Assembly (NCBI GenBank): GCA_963989245.1
Contig: OZ022351.1
Location: 12,332,143-12,396,142 of the forward strand
Source: Nansenia antarctica
Lineage: Eukaryota > Chordata > Actinopteri > Argentiniformes > Microstomatidae
Direction of reading: 5' to 3'
Length of the DNA: 64,000 nt
Below the pieces are notes generated by a model. That model saw only the letters and a list, made by a program, of their open reading frames with translations, searched no databases and was not told the origin of the DNA. The position numbers and the translations under genes are program-made. Positions within the stretch are counted from its first letter, which is position 1; each line of letters begins with the position of its first letter. Positions 11,685 to 25,000 of this stretch are shown piece after piece.

Positions 11685-11886
11685 ACAGACACACACACAC
11701 ACACACAGACACACAGACACACACACACACAGACACACAAGACACACACACACACACAAGACACACACACACAGACACACACACACACACAGACACACAC
11801 ACACAAGACACACACACACACACACACACACAGACACACAGACACACAGACACACACACACACAGAGACACACACACACACAGACC

Positions 11887-11932
<46 letters not shown>
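11541..11932. repeat. Long compound (CA)n / (CAGA) microsatellite
   Basis: About 390 bp of CA units with scattered CAGA interruptions. All six-frame open readings through it are low-complexity artefacts. Confidence 0.97.
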
Positions 11933-11934
<2 letters not shown>

Positions 11935-12698
11935 TCTGCTGATCCAGAGTGCCTTTGTGTAGATGTGATTCAGGGTGATCCTTAGTGCTAGTGACTGGGT
12001 CACATGTAACAGAACCCTCCCGCCTCAGAACCGCAGCGGCTCAATCCTCCACCCATCCACTGAGCTCATGTTCTGTCATAACTAATGAGGGTGGTGGTGT
12101 GGGAGTGATGGATTGGATCTGGCAGCTGTTCAGAGGGAGAGTTGGGAGTTCGGTGTACACATCTATATTGCTCCCTAGACTGTTTCCAATATAAACACAT
12201 ACAAATGAAGCTGGAAGCCAGCTCATTGCTAGAACAGTAATTCTGTTACAAGTCAAGTCAAAGTGTATTGATCAAAGGCACAGGATACAAAATGTAAATT
12301 CCTTGTAAATGACTTTACAAGCTGCAGTTCTGAACAGAAATATCTGTCTTCTGAAATATCAAGACGTAACAATAATAACACAATTACATGTAATAGGCAT
12401 AAATGTACATAAAGCAATAAGTGTATGAAGACAACGTGAGCAATACAAGTATGTATGTGCAGACTGCAGAGTCAGTGCAGATTCAACCTGGTCAAGCAGC
12501 AAGTAGTGCATGTGGGCAGCTAGGGTTCGCTTTCCTGATCTGTCTTAGGCCGGATGCACTAGTACCGCCTGCCGAACGACGAATAGCTGCCCAGCTACAG
12601 CTACCGCACCAGGGGGGGATGCAGACAGACAGGATGCCCTCGAATGGGCATCTGGAGGACTTAAGTGAGGATCTGAGGGGCAATGCCAAATCATGAGT
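11933..12698. other. Intergenic, possible old retroelement remnant at about 12246-12690
   Basis: A GC-rich block at about 12490-12690 beside an AT-rich block starting CAAGTCAAGTCAAAGTGTAT has the look of a minus-strand LINE 3' end, but I cannot identify a family. No gene is supported. Confidence 0.25.
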
Positions 12699-12925
12699 TT
12701 AGAATTATAAGGTTCTATCTCCGTTTAGGGTAGTTCAGAGATATTGAGCCTCAACGTTTTTACATTCCATTATGTTTTGTGAGATGGAACCTTAGTATTT
12801 TATTAATTACTAACTCAAAAATGTCAACATTTAAAAAAATAACACTATTAATAAACACCTAATGGATCAGATTATGTAAACATCTCAATTTGGACAAAAA
12901 TGGAGATAGAACCATATAATTCTAA
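12699..12925. mobile_element. Short TIR element (MITE), copy 2
   Basis: Same termini and interior as 2207-2402, with an extra AT-rich segment in the middle and one substitution in the right terminus. Confidence 0.7.
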
Positions 12926-15867
12926 CGCCACAAAATCTCTTTAGCCAACTGAGGTGCTAAAATGCATTGCTTGATGTACATTTATGCCATTCTGCCGGGG
13001 TGTTGAGAGACAGTATGGAGGAGGTGTTGCTGCCCATCAAGATAGATGGACACCAACATAATAGATGTGTGATTTATTTAATATACAGTATGAGCAGGCT
13101 TCCTTTAGATCCCTCTACTCATTACAGTGGCATCATTCTCCTCAGCCTCCTAATGTCATTTGCATAACCATGTCAATCGGAATGCAATATAATCCATTAT
13201 CAGTTAGTATGTGGTTTGGCCACACTATAACGATAACCAATGGAATGAAGAGGTCTTGTCTTTCAAGCCCAGAGTCCATTATAGAAACATGGCTTGTATA
13301 AAGAGAAAAAAATAAACTGGCTACATGGTTGGTTCCCTGCTTGGGAGGATAACCTGTTTGTCCTTGAGATCCCATATCCAGTGGAGCTCTGCCAGTGATT
13401 TATAGTATGTTATTGCTGGCTTTCCGATATTGTTCAATACAGGGACTCTGATTACCTCCTTCCCCTGCCACTCTGGCCCCTGTCTCAGTCAGCTACTGTA
13501 GGGGCCCCTGAGGGCCTCTGGCTCCTGTTTAATTGGTTTGGAGAGGATTTTGCACACTTTCACTTGAGATGAATTTCTTCACTCTGAGACTCTGAGAGTG
13601 GGCAAAAAAACAATATGAGCACCCCCATCTTTCCTCCAAAAATACACAGCCAGTATGACCGTGATATATGTGACAGGGTCTGGTTAAAACGTCCTCAAGT
13701 CCTCATTGGCATTTTTCAAATGTTCTCTAAATTATGAAAGTACAGTTTATAAGCGTTCAAAATGATGTGTCATACATTGAAATCTGAAAATAGTTGAAGA
13801 GGATATTCTTATTTGAATGTTGGTCCACAAACCAAATAGTGGTGAAACACTGAATCAAAACACAGGCAAAACAGCTAGTACTAAAAAGGAACTTCGCTAC
13901 AAACATCTAACTGCATGTTTAGCACATCACAACATGCAGATAGAACATAAATATGCTAAAAACACATAACTACACATAATTAGATGATCACACAGTCCTT
14001 GCTTTTGAACACGTCCTAAAACGTAAGTTTGTTTACAAGCCATCACTTACCAATAGCAGTGAATCCAATTCACAAATTCTAAGTATTTAGTGATCCTAAA
14101 ACTGTTGTTTGTTATATCGAGTGGGCTGGGTTCAACACTTCAACTTTCGTAATATGCAAAACAACAAAAAACGGAAAAAAAAGAAGAAGGCTTTTGCTCA
14201 TTTGCACGACTTGAGGATTTTCGACATGCGGCTCTTTTTACCAGACTGTGTCACATATACAGTCACACATTTCCAGGACTGTACTCTAATGTATTGTATA
14301 TGTATTTACATCTAAATATACAGTATGAACATAAAACGTAAATGTTAAATTGGACAGTAAGGAATGAAGTGGAACCAAAATACATCCACATTCAGACAAG
14401 GAGAGGAGCCAATGTATGCTGCCAGTTAGACATAAAACTGTCAATTAAAAATGATCTCTGAGAGTCCACCCATTTTGAAGTCAGTTCCTTCACTACCATC
14501 CCCATTTGAACCCTGCCACTAAGTGCTGGTGTAGAATAAGAGCAATTTCAATCATATCACTCTCATCAGATAAGAATACATAAAAGAACTATCTCATATC
14601 AAAATAACAGTCTATATCTTTAGGCCCATTCATTCTGTTACTTACATTTCTTAGAAACAATATCTAACATCATTTGGCATTAATAACATGCTGTCTAAAT
14701 AATTACTGTAGGTGCTATAAAAAAGAAAGATCGAGGCAATATTCCTGTTATTTCAACATTTGTACCTCCCAAACAGCCCCTCTCTGGCGCAGATATAGTA
14801 CACTAGTGACAAATGAAGTGACTTCTCCTCTGGCCCATCTAGTCTAGCGATCCTCCTGTTCGCCCCACAAACCAACCCCCTACTGCCAGACGCTGCTGAA
14901 CTCTATAAATGATGAAAGGTTGTGACCTTGCTTGAACAACATGTGACAAATAGCAGAGCCAGGTAGGATAGGGACACCAAGATCAGTGACCATTATACCA
15001 TCACCAGTATCTGACTCTTCTAATTGTGACTCTAATTTTGTTGGTCTATTTGCAACCTAAGATTCCATTTTGTCTATCCACACTAACATGTGTAACCCAC
15101 ATCCTGCTTTTCTGGCTTTGCTGTGCTCATGGCCAAACAAAGTACATTCATGCATATAAACATATATTCATAATGCATGATGATCAGTATTAAAACATTT
15201 ACACAGAACATGTTTTATGCATGTTCAGTCTGGTCCTTGTACATGATAAAAAAATAACATCCTGAGTCTGTGAAGTGTAATGCGATAGTAGAACTTGCAA
15301 ACAATGGCACCTACTGGCCAGAGAGAAACTAGTAAAGCGTAAAGTTTGAAACAGTGATGCCTGTGGCTAACTGTCCACCAGTGATCTGAAAACACTTCCC
15401 AGTGATGGATGGCAAAGCCCAGCTGAGCATATTGCTGTCCTAATAAAACCTGCCCTGCAATTCACATAGCTCAGAGTGTAGTTTTTTTTTTTTTTACCCC
15501 AACACCATTGCTTTTTAGAGGAAAACTGGTTTAAGTGTCAAAAAGAACGATGCCCTCCCTCAGACACTGACTCACCTCGGAGGTATAAAGAGGGCTATAT
15601 TTACCACCAAAGTTAACTGTGGGCTCAAGACAGCAAGATGGAGCGAACAGATACAAACTTTCACCTTTTTGACAGTTTTGTTTTTATTTTCTCATTACAT
15701 GCTGGAGTGTCATTCTAATGGAAATACGACATACAAATGTAAAAAATAAGTAGTAAACATATTGGATATACATAAACAGAAGTTGAACCGCTAAAAAAGA
15801 AGACGTAAAAAAATACAAGAGCAGCATGTGTAGATAATGCAATTATATCAAATCATTTTTATAATTT
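12926..15867. other. AT-rich intergenic stretch, nothing recognised
   Basis: No coding, RNA or repeat signature beyond a poly-T run near 15482. Confidence 0.4.
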
Positions 15868-16066
15868 TGCCATTTAGCAGACGCATTTAATCCAAAGCGA
15901 TTTACATTACGAAATTACAGGGTCATTCCCCCTGGAGTAACTGAGGGCTAAGTACCTTACTCTAGGGCCCACTAGTAGTGGTGTGGTTTCAGGCGGGATT
16001 TGAACTCCCAACCTTCCGATCACAAGTCCAACTCACTATCCACTAGACCTAGACCACCACTACCCC
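15868..16066 (-). mobile_element. tRNA-derived SINE, family 1, copy 1
   Basis: On the minus strand a tRNA-like head (GGTCTAGTGGATAGTGAGTT, then a box-B-like GTTGGGAGTTCAAATCCC) is followed by a short body and a tail containing GCGTCTGCTAAATGG. The tail matches the 3' end of the L2-like LINE at 32930-33505. It is more diverged than the copy at 33985-34175. Confidence 0.8.
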
Positions 16067-16471
16067 ATATCTATATTATGAGTATCTGATGCTGCAGCAA
16101 GCTGTGCCATGCAATATGGATAGTGTAGATGTGAAGGCTACAGTGTCACTGCTCAAGGAGAGGTTGATTCCCTACGGTGGAGCCATCAGCATCCTGGGAG
16201 GGAGGCCAAGGTGGGTCAGACTGTCAGTACACAGTACAGTTAGCAGAGGAACGCTGAGTACACAGGAAGTCACTGGTGATCTCCTTGTATCCGTGTGCTC
16301 CTGTTAGTCCACTTCCTGTTTAGGATATAAAGATGGGCAAGGATCACTCAGTGAGCCATACACACAGGATCCAGCAACATGTCTGCAGTCTGTCAGATGT
16401 TTTTTTGGTTTTGTCTTTTTTAAAGGAGGCCATGCTACTATGGTTTGCCTGCCTAACTTTGGTATAAAAAC

Positions 16472-17793
16472 TAGGGATGGGACAGAATAATCGATTTGTT
16501 CCAGAGGGTCGAAGTCTATTTTTTACATTTGGACCGTAAACATATTTTTTTCCATTCAAATAAATGCAAATTAACGGACAGAACTAATGTCGGTTCTGAA
16601 GCACTATTGGTTGTTGTTTTTGCATTAACCATCCACAGAAAAACAATATACACAATACACAAGCATAATATTAATATAGTTCATTATACAACAGTTAGTT
16701 GTATATCATCTGATGTCAACCCGTCTGAATCGCATTCATACATGCCACCAAAGCAACTGTCAACCGAGTCATATTTCACTGGTTACAAAGTAGCTAGCCT
16801 GCAGATGTTTGTGTTCAGGTTACTAGGCAACAGTCCAGTTGTAGTTCAGTTGCAGAACTATTTTTTGTCGGTGGAGCCAAAATAAATTATTAAATGAACA
16901 AACAAATCATAATTTGATGTCGCTTATTACTGTTAACTAATAAATGTCGCTGTAGAACTGTTGTATAAAAGCAATATCACACTCAAGGTCGTGCTGTTAT
17001 ACTGAATATCAGCACAGCCTAAATATCGGCCTGCGGCCTCGTACCTACGACCGAATCACAGCCGTGCTGATATTCAGTATAACAGCACTCCCTCTCGTGT
17101 GATATTGCTTAAGTAATTACTATTACTTATTATTACTATTGAGTGTGGAACGGGACGATAGTCTGACATCATTCAACTGCGCTTAAGTGATTACAGTTGG
17201 GCTACTAGGATATTTGTTTTTAGCCTAGCCTGGCCTACGTTCCTAGTGTAAGCCGAATTTAAGGAAACATTTGGCCGAATACCGAATACCGGATGTGTAG
17301 GCCTACCAGCAGTTTTTCATTTTTTTTGTATATATATTATTTTGTACCATTGCATAAATTAAATAAATGTTCCTTTGTGCCACATTTTGTTCCACATTTT
17401 TCAAAGAAAAAGATTGTGAAAACTTTTATTGATCACTTTTACTGAACATTCCAGCAGACATTAGGCTATATACCAACAAAGCACAATAACTGAAAATAAA
17501 TGAATAAACAAGAACAGCATTGCACTGTTTGATCGCGTCATCAAAAACGTCTACTCAGGGTTTTTCCTGGCACAAAATTAGGTGTTATGACAGAGAAAGT
17601 TTGTTAGTCCTTTGGTGCATCCCTATTTTTCACTGTTAAAGTTTTTTTTTTTTTGGCGTTTAAGATATTAAGTGATTTATTGCCAATGATCCATGGCTGC
17701 CTTTGTGAATGTCGGAACACATCGAGAAATCTATTATTTGTTCATAGCACCCACCGATTATTCGAATATGAAATGTAGTTATGCACATCCCTA
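16472..17793. mobile_element. Putative hAT-like non-autonomous element
   Basis: The termini are TAGGGATG and CATCCCTA, matching the common hAT end in fish. They are flanked by ATAAAAAC and ACAAAAAC, an 8-bp duplication with one mismatch. The interior is noncoding and AT-rich and includes the foldback at 16970-17109. A second CATCCCTA at about 17618-17625 gives an alternative right end. Confidence 0.45.
16970..17109. repeat. 140-bp foldback (hairpin) element
   Basis: The left arm AGCAATATCACAC...GTGCTGTTATACTGAATATC is repeated in inverted order on the right, with arms of about 50 bp and a loop of about 45 bp. As single strand it would fold into a long hairpin. It resembles the small hairpin DNA elements known in fish genomes. 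Confidence 0.8.
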
Positions 17794-17944
17794 ACAAAAA
17801 CCTGAATACATTGTGTACTGTATATGTACTGTATATAGTATGAGAGCTGTACATTGTAGCCTACCTTCCATAAGGTTGTACATGTTGCAGTAATTGGTGC
17901 CGTGATCTCTAATGGCATACCAGTTTTCAGAGACAGACAAGGCC

Positions 17945-18241
<297 letters not shown>

Positions 18242-18419
18242 GGTTATGGTTAGAGAAACGCGTGGTGGTCAATAAAAAAAGAACAGTAAGATCTACAGAT
18301 AGTTCCTTTAGTTTTGATAATTGATTAAGGTCTAACAAAAACAATGTTTATTTGAATATGTATTTTTATAGTGGATAATATGATGATAATGAGAAAGGAA
18401 CAGAGACGGTCACACTTAC

Positions 18420-18651
18420 TGAGACGTGGCAGTGGGTAAAGAACTGGTAGGACACCAGGCGGAAGCTGATGTCATCCACATACTTCCGAAACATGCTTTT
18501 TCTCGTGGTGTGTTTGGCTGCTATGAAGTGGGTCGACCCTGTCTGCAGCTTGTAGAGGCACCTCTGCCCCCCCGTGCAGCTGGCTATAGTCCAACTCATA
18601 ATCTGGGTGACCAGGCTGTGATGGACCAGACTACAAGGGATACCAAAGTAC
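18420..18651 (-). CDS. Possible internal exon, gene unidentified
   Basis: A cysteine-containing, protein-like minus frame (for example MFRKYVDDISFRLVSYQFF) is bounded on its 3' side by a good donor (CTCA|GTAAGT, GT at 18418-18419) and on its 5' side by a possible acceptor (TGTCCCAG|G). The composition is not repeat-like and the frame stays open across the whole interval. I do not recognise the family. It could be part of a minus-strand gene upstream of STEAP1, or an old pseudogene. Confidence 0.3.
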
Positions 18652-18701
18652 CTGGGACAACAGATCATAACCCACATCAAGTACAATCCTCAATGCTGTG
18701 A

Positions 18702-19663
18702 GATACACAGCATATCGACACAGACAACGTTGTAAGTGTCCTGATCTATTTGTGAACATTGCAGGGTTTTCAACACGGCCTCGACTTGACATTGGACCCA
18801 TTTAATGCCACATAACTGCTTCAAATATCTCCGAATCATCCCATTTTCCCCTCAAGGTTATTTCAAGTAAAATGCTACCCTCTACTGGATAATGATGATA
18901 ATGTCGACTTTCCTATATAATCAATAGAAAAAAAGTCTTTGTTGATGCCCTACATTCCACACCTGTTAAACAACACACACACAAAATATCTTCAAAATAT
19001 CTTTATAACCGATTCTGATGCCATATGAACTTATGTACGCTAGTCATTCGGGAAGTGAGACTCTCTCTGTTCCTAATATGAGGGGTTAGGCACTCCTTTG
19101 GAGTTTGGCCTGTCCGTGGGATCATGTGCCTTAGATCAGTATCTGGCCCCTAACATCCTGTCCTGTTGACATCGTTATCACATGGCCTCTGGAATTTGTT
19201 TCTAAATGGACAGCCCTATAATCATGCCCCTAGGGTTAATGAACTAACAATTCAAGTGGTTAACCACTTAGAATGGATCATAGTCAGTGGATGATAGTTA
19301 CAAGCAGTTTAATGAAACCTGCTGCCCAAATGTGTTCATTTCTTTTTCTCCAAAAATCTGAAATAATGTTGAATATGTGTGGTTAGCGCGTGGTGAAGTT
19401 GGTTAGCGCTTCGGATGTGAGCCATTAACTCCTAAGAGTGTCTATCTGTACAATACTGTACAATGCTAGAACATTAACAATGAATGTATAGGACATGAAT
19501 GTATAGCATATGCTGACATTATAGATCAGACATAATCATAAAAGATGACAAAATAATGTCAGACTCTCATGAAACAATTCCACCTAAACATTGTTTAGGT
19601 TCAGGTAAAAGTTGATAATGCATAGCTGACCTAATATGAAGCACATCTCTTGTCACATATAAA

Positions 19664-19727
<64 letters not shown>

Positions 19728-20955
19728 TCTCTCCATAACTTGAAAGCTGACTGGTTACATGTAGTTAGAAACAGTCAACAATGAACACTCACAACAACAG
19801 CACACATCTGGTCAAATCATAAAGTCGTACAGTACCATTCTACTTTGCATTGTGCATGCAGAGGCCCCGCGGATGACAGGACACAGGACCCCGAGGCTAC
19901 AGCGACTGCAAGGAACCAACCTGCCAAATGCATTGTCGAAAATAAAAAAGAATCTATCTTTTGAGCGATCCAGTCTAATAGTTTGTGCATTCACACCCTA
20001 CAGGACAAAACTTATGAAGCCCTTTTTGACGGCAGTAAAAAATCACAGGATGGTCATGTGCTTTACTCGAAAGGGAACCGTTTAAATCCAATTAGTTTTA
20101 GAAAAAAAATAGCCAAAAAGGCAGGGGGACAGAGGATTAGACTAGAGTGACATCTAGGGGTCATTGATATTAAAGCATTGGTGCTGGTTTTTAACCATTG
20201 CAAGTAGCCTAATGCAACCTACGATGTATGCTGTAAGCGTTTTCAATCAATGATGTACCTAGAATATGAAGAATATGACTTACAGCAAAGCAATTGTCAT
20301 GAGCTTCATATCACTGTCTATCTTGATCATAACCCGACATGTCATTTCCAATCCACTCTGTGTGTTGATATACCTAGAAAAACCCACAAAAACAACACTC
20401 ATACTTATGAAATACATCATATTGTGATGCAGCTGGACACATCATCAGTAATAGAACCCTCATAATAGAACCCTCATAATGTTTTTGCGTAACCAAATAA
20501 CTGCATCTCTAAAGGTCATTTTTTCAATTGAAAATGAGAATGAATGAAATGACCAAGCATGACCCAGTTCAAAAAGCGGTATAAAAACATGGTTTTCACC
20601 AGGTACGAGGAGGAAGAAGGGCTTTGATAGTCACCTTGTTTTCACAGATAATTTGTTTATTTACATTATCTGTTTTTTATTGTTGGTAAATATGTAAATA
20701 AATTTGATTTAATTTTAAAAATATTATATTAATATTGAAGTTAACTGCAGATTATTAATTATTAATATCTGAGTATTGGAGAAGGGGTAGGATTAAATAA
20801 GATTATGCTTCTTCCTACTCCTTTTCGGACATGTTAAGTAAATAGTGTTTTTTGTTTTGTTTTGTTTTTTCTTGTTTTTGTTTTGTTTTTTCTTGTTTTT
20901 GTTTAGTTTTTTGTTGTTATAACTATTTCTTTTTTCACATGTTCGAAATAAAGCT
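18702..20955. other. Intergenic stretch, only microsatellites
   Basis: It contains (CA)n at 19665-19722 and T/G-rich low-complexity sequence near 20850-20930. No gene is seen. Confidence 0.4.
19665..19722. repeat. (CA)n microsatellite
   Basis: About 29 CA units. Confidence 0.95.
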
Positions 20956-20991
20956 TTCATTCATTCATTCATTCATTCATTCAATCATTCA
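20956..20991. repeat. (ATTC)n microsatellite
   Basis: About seven perfect units with degenerate copies after them. Confidence 0.9.
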
Positions 20992-21889
20992 ATTCATTTC
21001 CACGACCCACGCTTCTCCAGAGCGATGCGGACGTGGGACATGGAGCGTTCTGGTCGGGACGAGGAGGAGCGAACTAACCAGTCTGTCAGATGATTGGGAG
21101 AGGGGCCTGGGACGGGAGCGCACTGTCAGACCCCCTCTGGGCCGGGATAGGTAACCGTGCCCGCGGGGCGGAGTACACACGAGCATTAGGGTGGGTCTTA
21201 GATGATTTCGTCATTTCAAAAAGTTTATGAATGGTGTGTGTCACACAGATAAGAGTGAGTAAACATGGTGTGAACGTGGACGAGTCAGGGCGAGGGACTG
21301 GCGAGGACAGTTTTCAGGATCGGGATCCGTTATGACCCCGTGTCCTCCCCACGCCACGAGTGTTTTGTAATTTTTGACAGATCCCTCCAACTCGAAACCC
21401 CCACGACGTGTAAGTGCGATCAGTTTAGCGGCTGGATAAATATTTGTACAGATGACCTGAACTTCGCGTAAGTCCCGTCATTGGCAGTACGTTCACGTGT
21501 TGCTTTCTCCGGATGTTATAAATATAAATACGTTTTGATTTAGTCTCATGTTGCATTGTAGCCTCTGTGCACTCCTACCCTATTATATTACAATACTGTC
21601 ACAGTCCTGTCACTCCTGTTACCTTTTGACAATGGTGGCTTTGATCCTCACGGCTTAGTGGCTTAATGCCCTAGGAATTAAACAAGTCATGCGAATTCTT
21701 CCATCAGTTCTCGAGTTCCTCACATTCCTTTGGGACCAAGGCTATGATTGGAATAAGCTCTACAGGCCACATAATACAGTGTCAACATTAGACTTAGAAG
21801 CCTATGCTCACAAGCAGAGCTCAAATACTGTTTCCAGACTTGTAATCAAAGACTTATTCTAAACTTGGTGATAATTTTAGCTTGAGCAG
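20992..21889 (+). promoter_or_regulatory. Likely upstream/5' region of STEAP1
   Basis: A locally GC- and CpG-richer block (about 21000-21480) lies 0.4-0.9 kb before the first coding exon, in otherwise AT-rich surroundings. It is a reasonable place for the promoter and a noncoding first exon, but I cannot fix a start site. An acceptor-like TTGAGCAG|G at 21888-21889 would make the coding exon begin at 21890. Confidence 0.3.
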
Positions 21890-21913
21890 GGGGCCTCCTC
21901 TTGCTTTGAAATT

Positions 21914-22018
21914 ATGGAGAGAAGACCAGCTGATTCGCAATGTACCATGGAACAAGATCAAGCCTGGAATGAGCTGGCAGAGATGGATCCAGAATCTAAA
22001 CCACACCTGATCCAACAG
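21914..22018 (+). CDS. steap1: STEAP1 coding exon 1
   Basis: 35 codons for an acidic cytosolic N terminus (MERRPADSQC...). Donor CAG|GTATGA. Ends in phase 0. Confidence 0.85.
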
Positions 22019-25000
22019 GTATGACATCTAACTCATATGAGACTGGTGAGTTTAGCTCTGGTTCTCCTCTCTCATTTTCATGTGGTTGCATGGTATCATG
22101 TCGTTACATGGTTTCATGTGGTTAGATGGTACAAGGGTTACCTCAAAGGTGTGTACTCTGGATTTTAAAAAGAGAGAAATATAACTGTGTTTTAGGTTAA
22201 CATATTCCTCTCCTTCACATCACATTTTCAGAGGAAAACAACTCGAGAGAAATCCTCTACTTTGAGACTAGGGGGAAAACAACTTGAATAAAATAGATAC
22301 GTTTGTCCCAGTTCCCCTGGTCTGTTGCTGTTATTCATTTCAATGTGACTCAGGATGTGGAGTGTTTATGCACTTCCCAGAGAATACCTGCTGTACCGTC
22401 AAATTAATGATTTTAAAAGTAGGATTTGAGAAAGGTTTGTGATTTATAAACTGTAACCATCAAACTGTGATTGATTTTGTATGTATTAAACATTCAAAAC
22501 ATTGTACTGTACAATTGAATATTTTGATGACAGTACAGATGACTCTGTAGAGTACAGAAAATTAAAGTGCTTGACACTCACAAATTGTTTATGGAAGGGT
22601 TATTCACTGAATACACATCAACTCAATATACAGTACAGTAGATCCAGATTCATCTCCACACAACACAGCCTCATCCTTAACAGACTGGCTAAACCAAACC
22701 AAGATCGGTTGTCAAGGACATAAAGTAACCACACTCTCCCCTCCCCTCTCTCTAAATTTAGGTAACTAAGGAGTCCGAAGGGCAGGAGGCGCAGATGTTA
22801 AAAGGGGGCAAACATCGACCCCTGTTGGCGTCGTACGCCATGGAGGAATTTGAGCTTCCCTCTTGTGTCTCCCTGGAGGAGATGCCCCTCTTCCCACAGT
22901 GGCACTTACCCCTCAGACTGACGGCCGTCTTGATGGCAGTGACCTTCCTGTACACGTTCGTGAGGGACGTCCTGCAGCCCTTCGTGTCTCAGGACAGGAG
23001 TGACTTTTACAAGATCCCCATCCTGGTGATGAACAAGACACTGCCCTGGACCTCCATCTCTCTGCTGGCTATGGTCTACATGCCCGGGGTACTGGCTGCT
23101 CTGTACCAGCTGCATAGAGGTACTGGACATGGGCTAGAATTCACCCAGATGAGACATGAGGAGACACATTTGAAATGCTTTATTTATGTCCACATACATG
23201 TACAATATCTAAAGGACATAAACACTATCAGTGCATTTTGACATTATGAAAACAGTCAGTTACAGTAGTGCTGAGCCAACAACCAGTTATGCCTACACAC
23301 AGTATGTTATTCACACTAAATGATGATTACAGTGGATTTGACAGATACAGTATCGATACTATAAAACAGACCGCTCATCATGGGTACAAGAAGCACCGCC
23401 TTCTCCATATTGAGCGGCTACCAATAATAGCAGATACTGAGCAATACTTTGTTAACTGTTTGGCCCTTCTCTTAGATAGACCAGCCATTTGAAGGCCTCT
23501 AACAACAAACTTATGAACACACACACACACCTGTAAAATATGTATTTTGATGTTTACATTCAGGATTAGTTGTTTGATTGTACAAGGAGGTCAGGTAATA
23601 CCATTATAATAACATTGGTCATGCTTGCTGAAAGCAACAATTTGAATATGGTTATTTTATTGTATAAGTATATATAGAAGTATATCTAGTAGAAAACCTC
23701 ATAGGCACACATTTGTATCAAATCAGTGCAGTGAGCATGCACAGCTTGCATAAGCAGAAACTGGTTTTTTTAAGTTACGTGGAGAGAGATCCTATTTTTA
23801 GATGTTATGATTATGGTCTGTGAGGGAGGCTTCATTGTCTTGGCAGAAAGGCCTTCAAGCCATTGTGCGTGTCATGGTGTCGACACAAACACCCTAGTTA
23901 AACAAATGCTCCTATCTGACTTGACTTACCTCCCCTCTTTCTCCTCGTCTGACCCTTCACCTCACTCTACCCTCCCCCCCCCCCCTCGCCCTCCTCCCTC
24001 TGACCAGTCACAACTCATAAGGGTAATTGGAGCCTCACAGTATAAATTTAGATCTATGGTTTCCTCAGTGGAATTGTAGTGGTTCTAAAATACATCCCCC
24101 CTGTGAACGGCAGGATGCATTTAGAATTTTACTTTTGGTAGACTTGCGTGAACCTTTTGATGAATGAATGAATGAATGAATGAATGAATGAATGAATGAA
24201 TGAATGAATGAATTAGGGATGTCATACAGAGAGACAGGATGTGACAGGGTGGTATGATATTTACTACGGATCACCTACGTATAGAATACAAACACTGAAG
24301 AACAGGGGCCTCATTTATAGAAAGTACTTTGGATCAAATTTGATCTTACCCGTGTCGTACGTAGAAAACCACGTCAAAGTAGTGATTTATAAAATGTCAA
24401 CGTGAGTCAATTTGACCGTGGAAACGATCGTAGCTCTACGTCAGGTATTGACTTGACGTACACACATTACCTACTGGTTATGCGGAGTTAGTACAGGCAT
24501 GTGAGCCGCACTCGAACAACACAGACGAGAAAATGAGTTGAATTCAAGATTTAAAGGGAACTGATGGTTGGATTTCAGTCTTCCTTTATATGCCATTAGG
24601 CTATTGTAGGGTGTAATCATTCTAAATTGAGGCGTGATAAAGGCGAGATTCAGCAGGATTCAGCAGGATTCCTCGGTATTTAGCATTATAAGCCCTAAGG
24701 TTATTTACGATCATATGGGTCCATATCAACATTTTGACATACACAATGGATCTGGATGGGCATAAAGAAAATCCTTTAAAAAACACCATAGCCCGCAGCG
24801 CAGAGCGCATAATATATTATGTCTAATTGAGTCAACTGGTACTATGCTTATCACCAAGTTCTCCCATACTGTGCGTATGGACTAGTATAGTATATCAACG
24901 GTAATCAAGTGCTTTATTTGACGAGCGCACTTGGTGATGGTAAGCACTCATAATACGAGTTGAGACAGGCGCGCGAGACCGCCACACACCACACATCTGC

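Noticed and set aside
11397..12003. Open frames of 130-180 codons on both strands
   Set aside because: They run through (CA)n/(TG)n and read as His-Thr or Cys-Val repeats. They are microsatellite artefacts.
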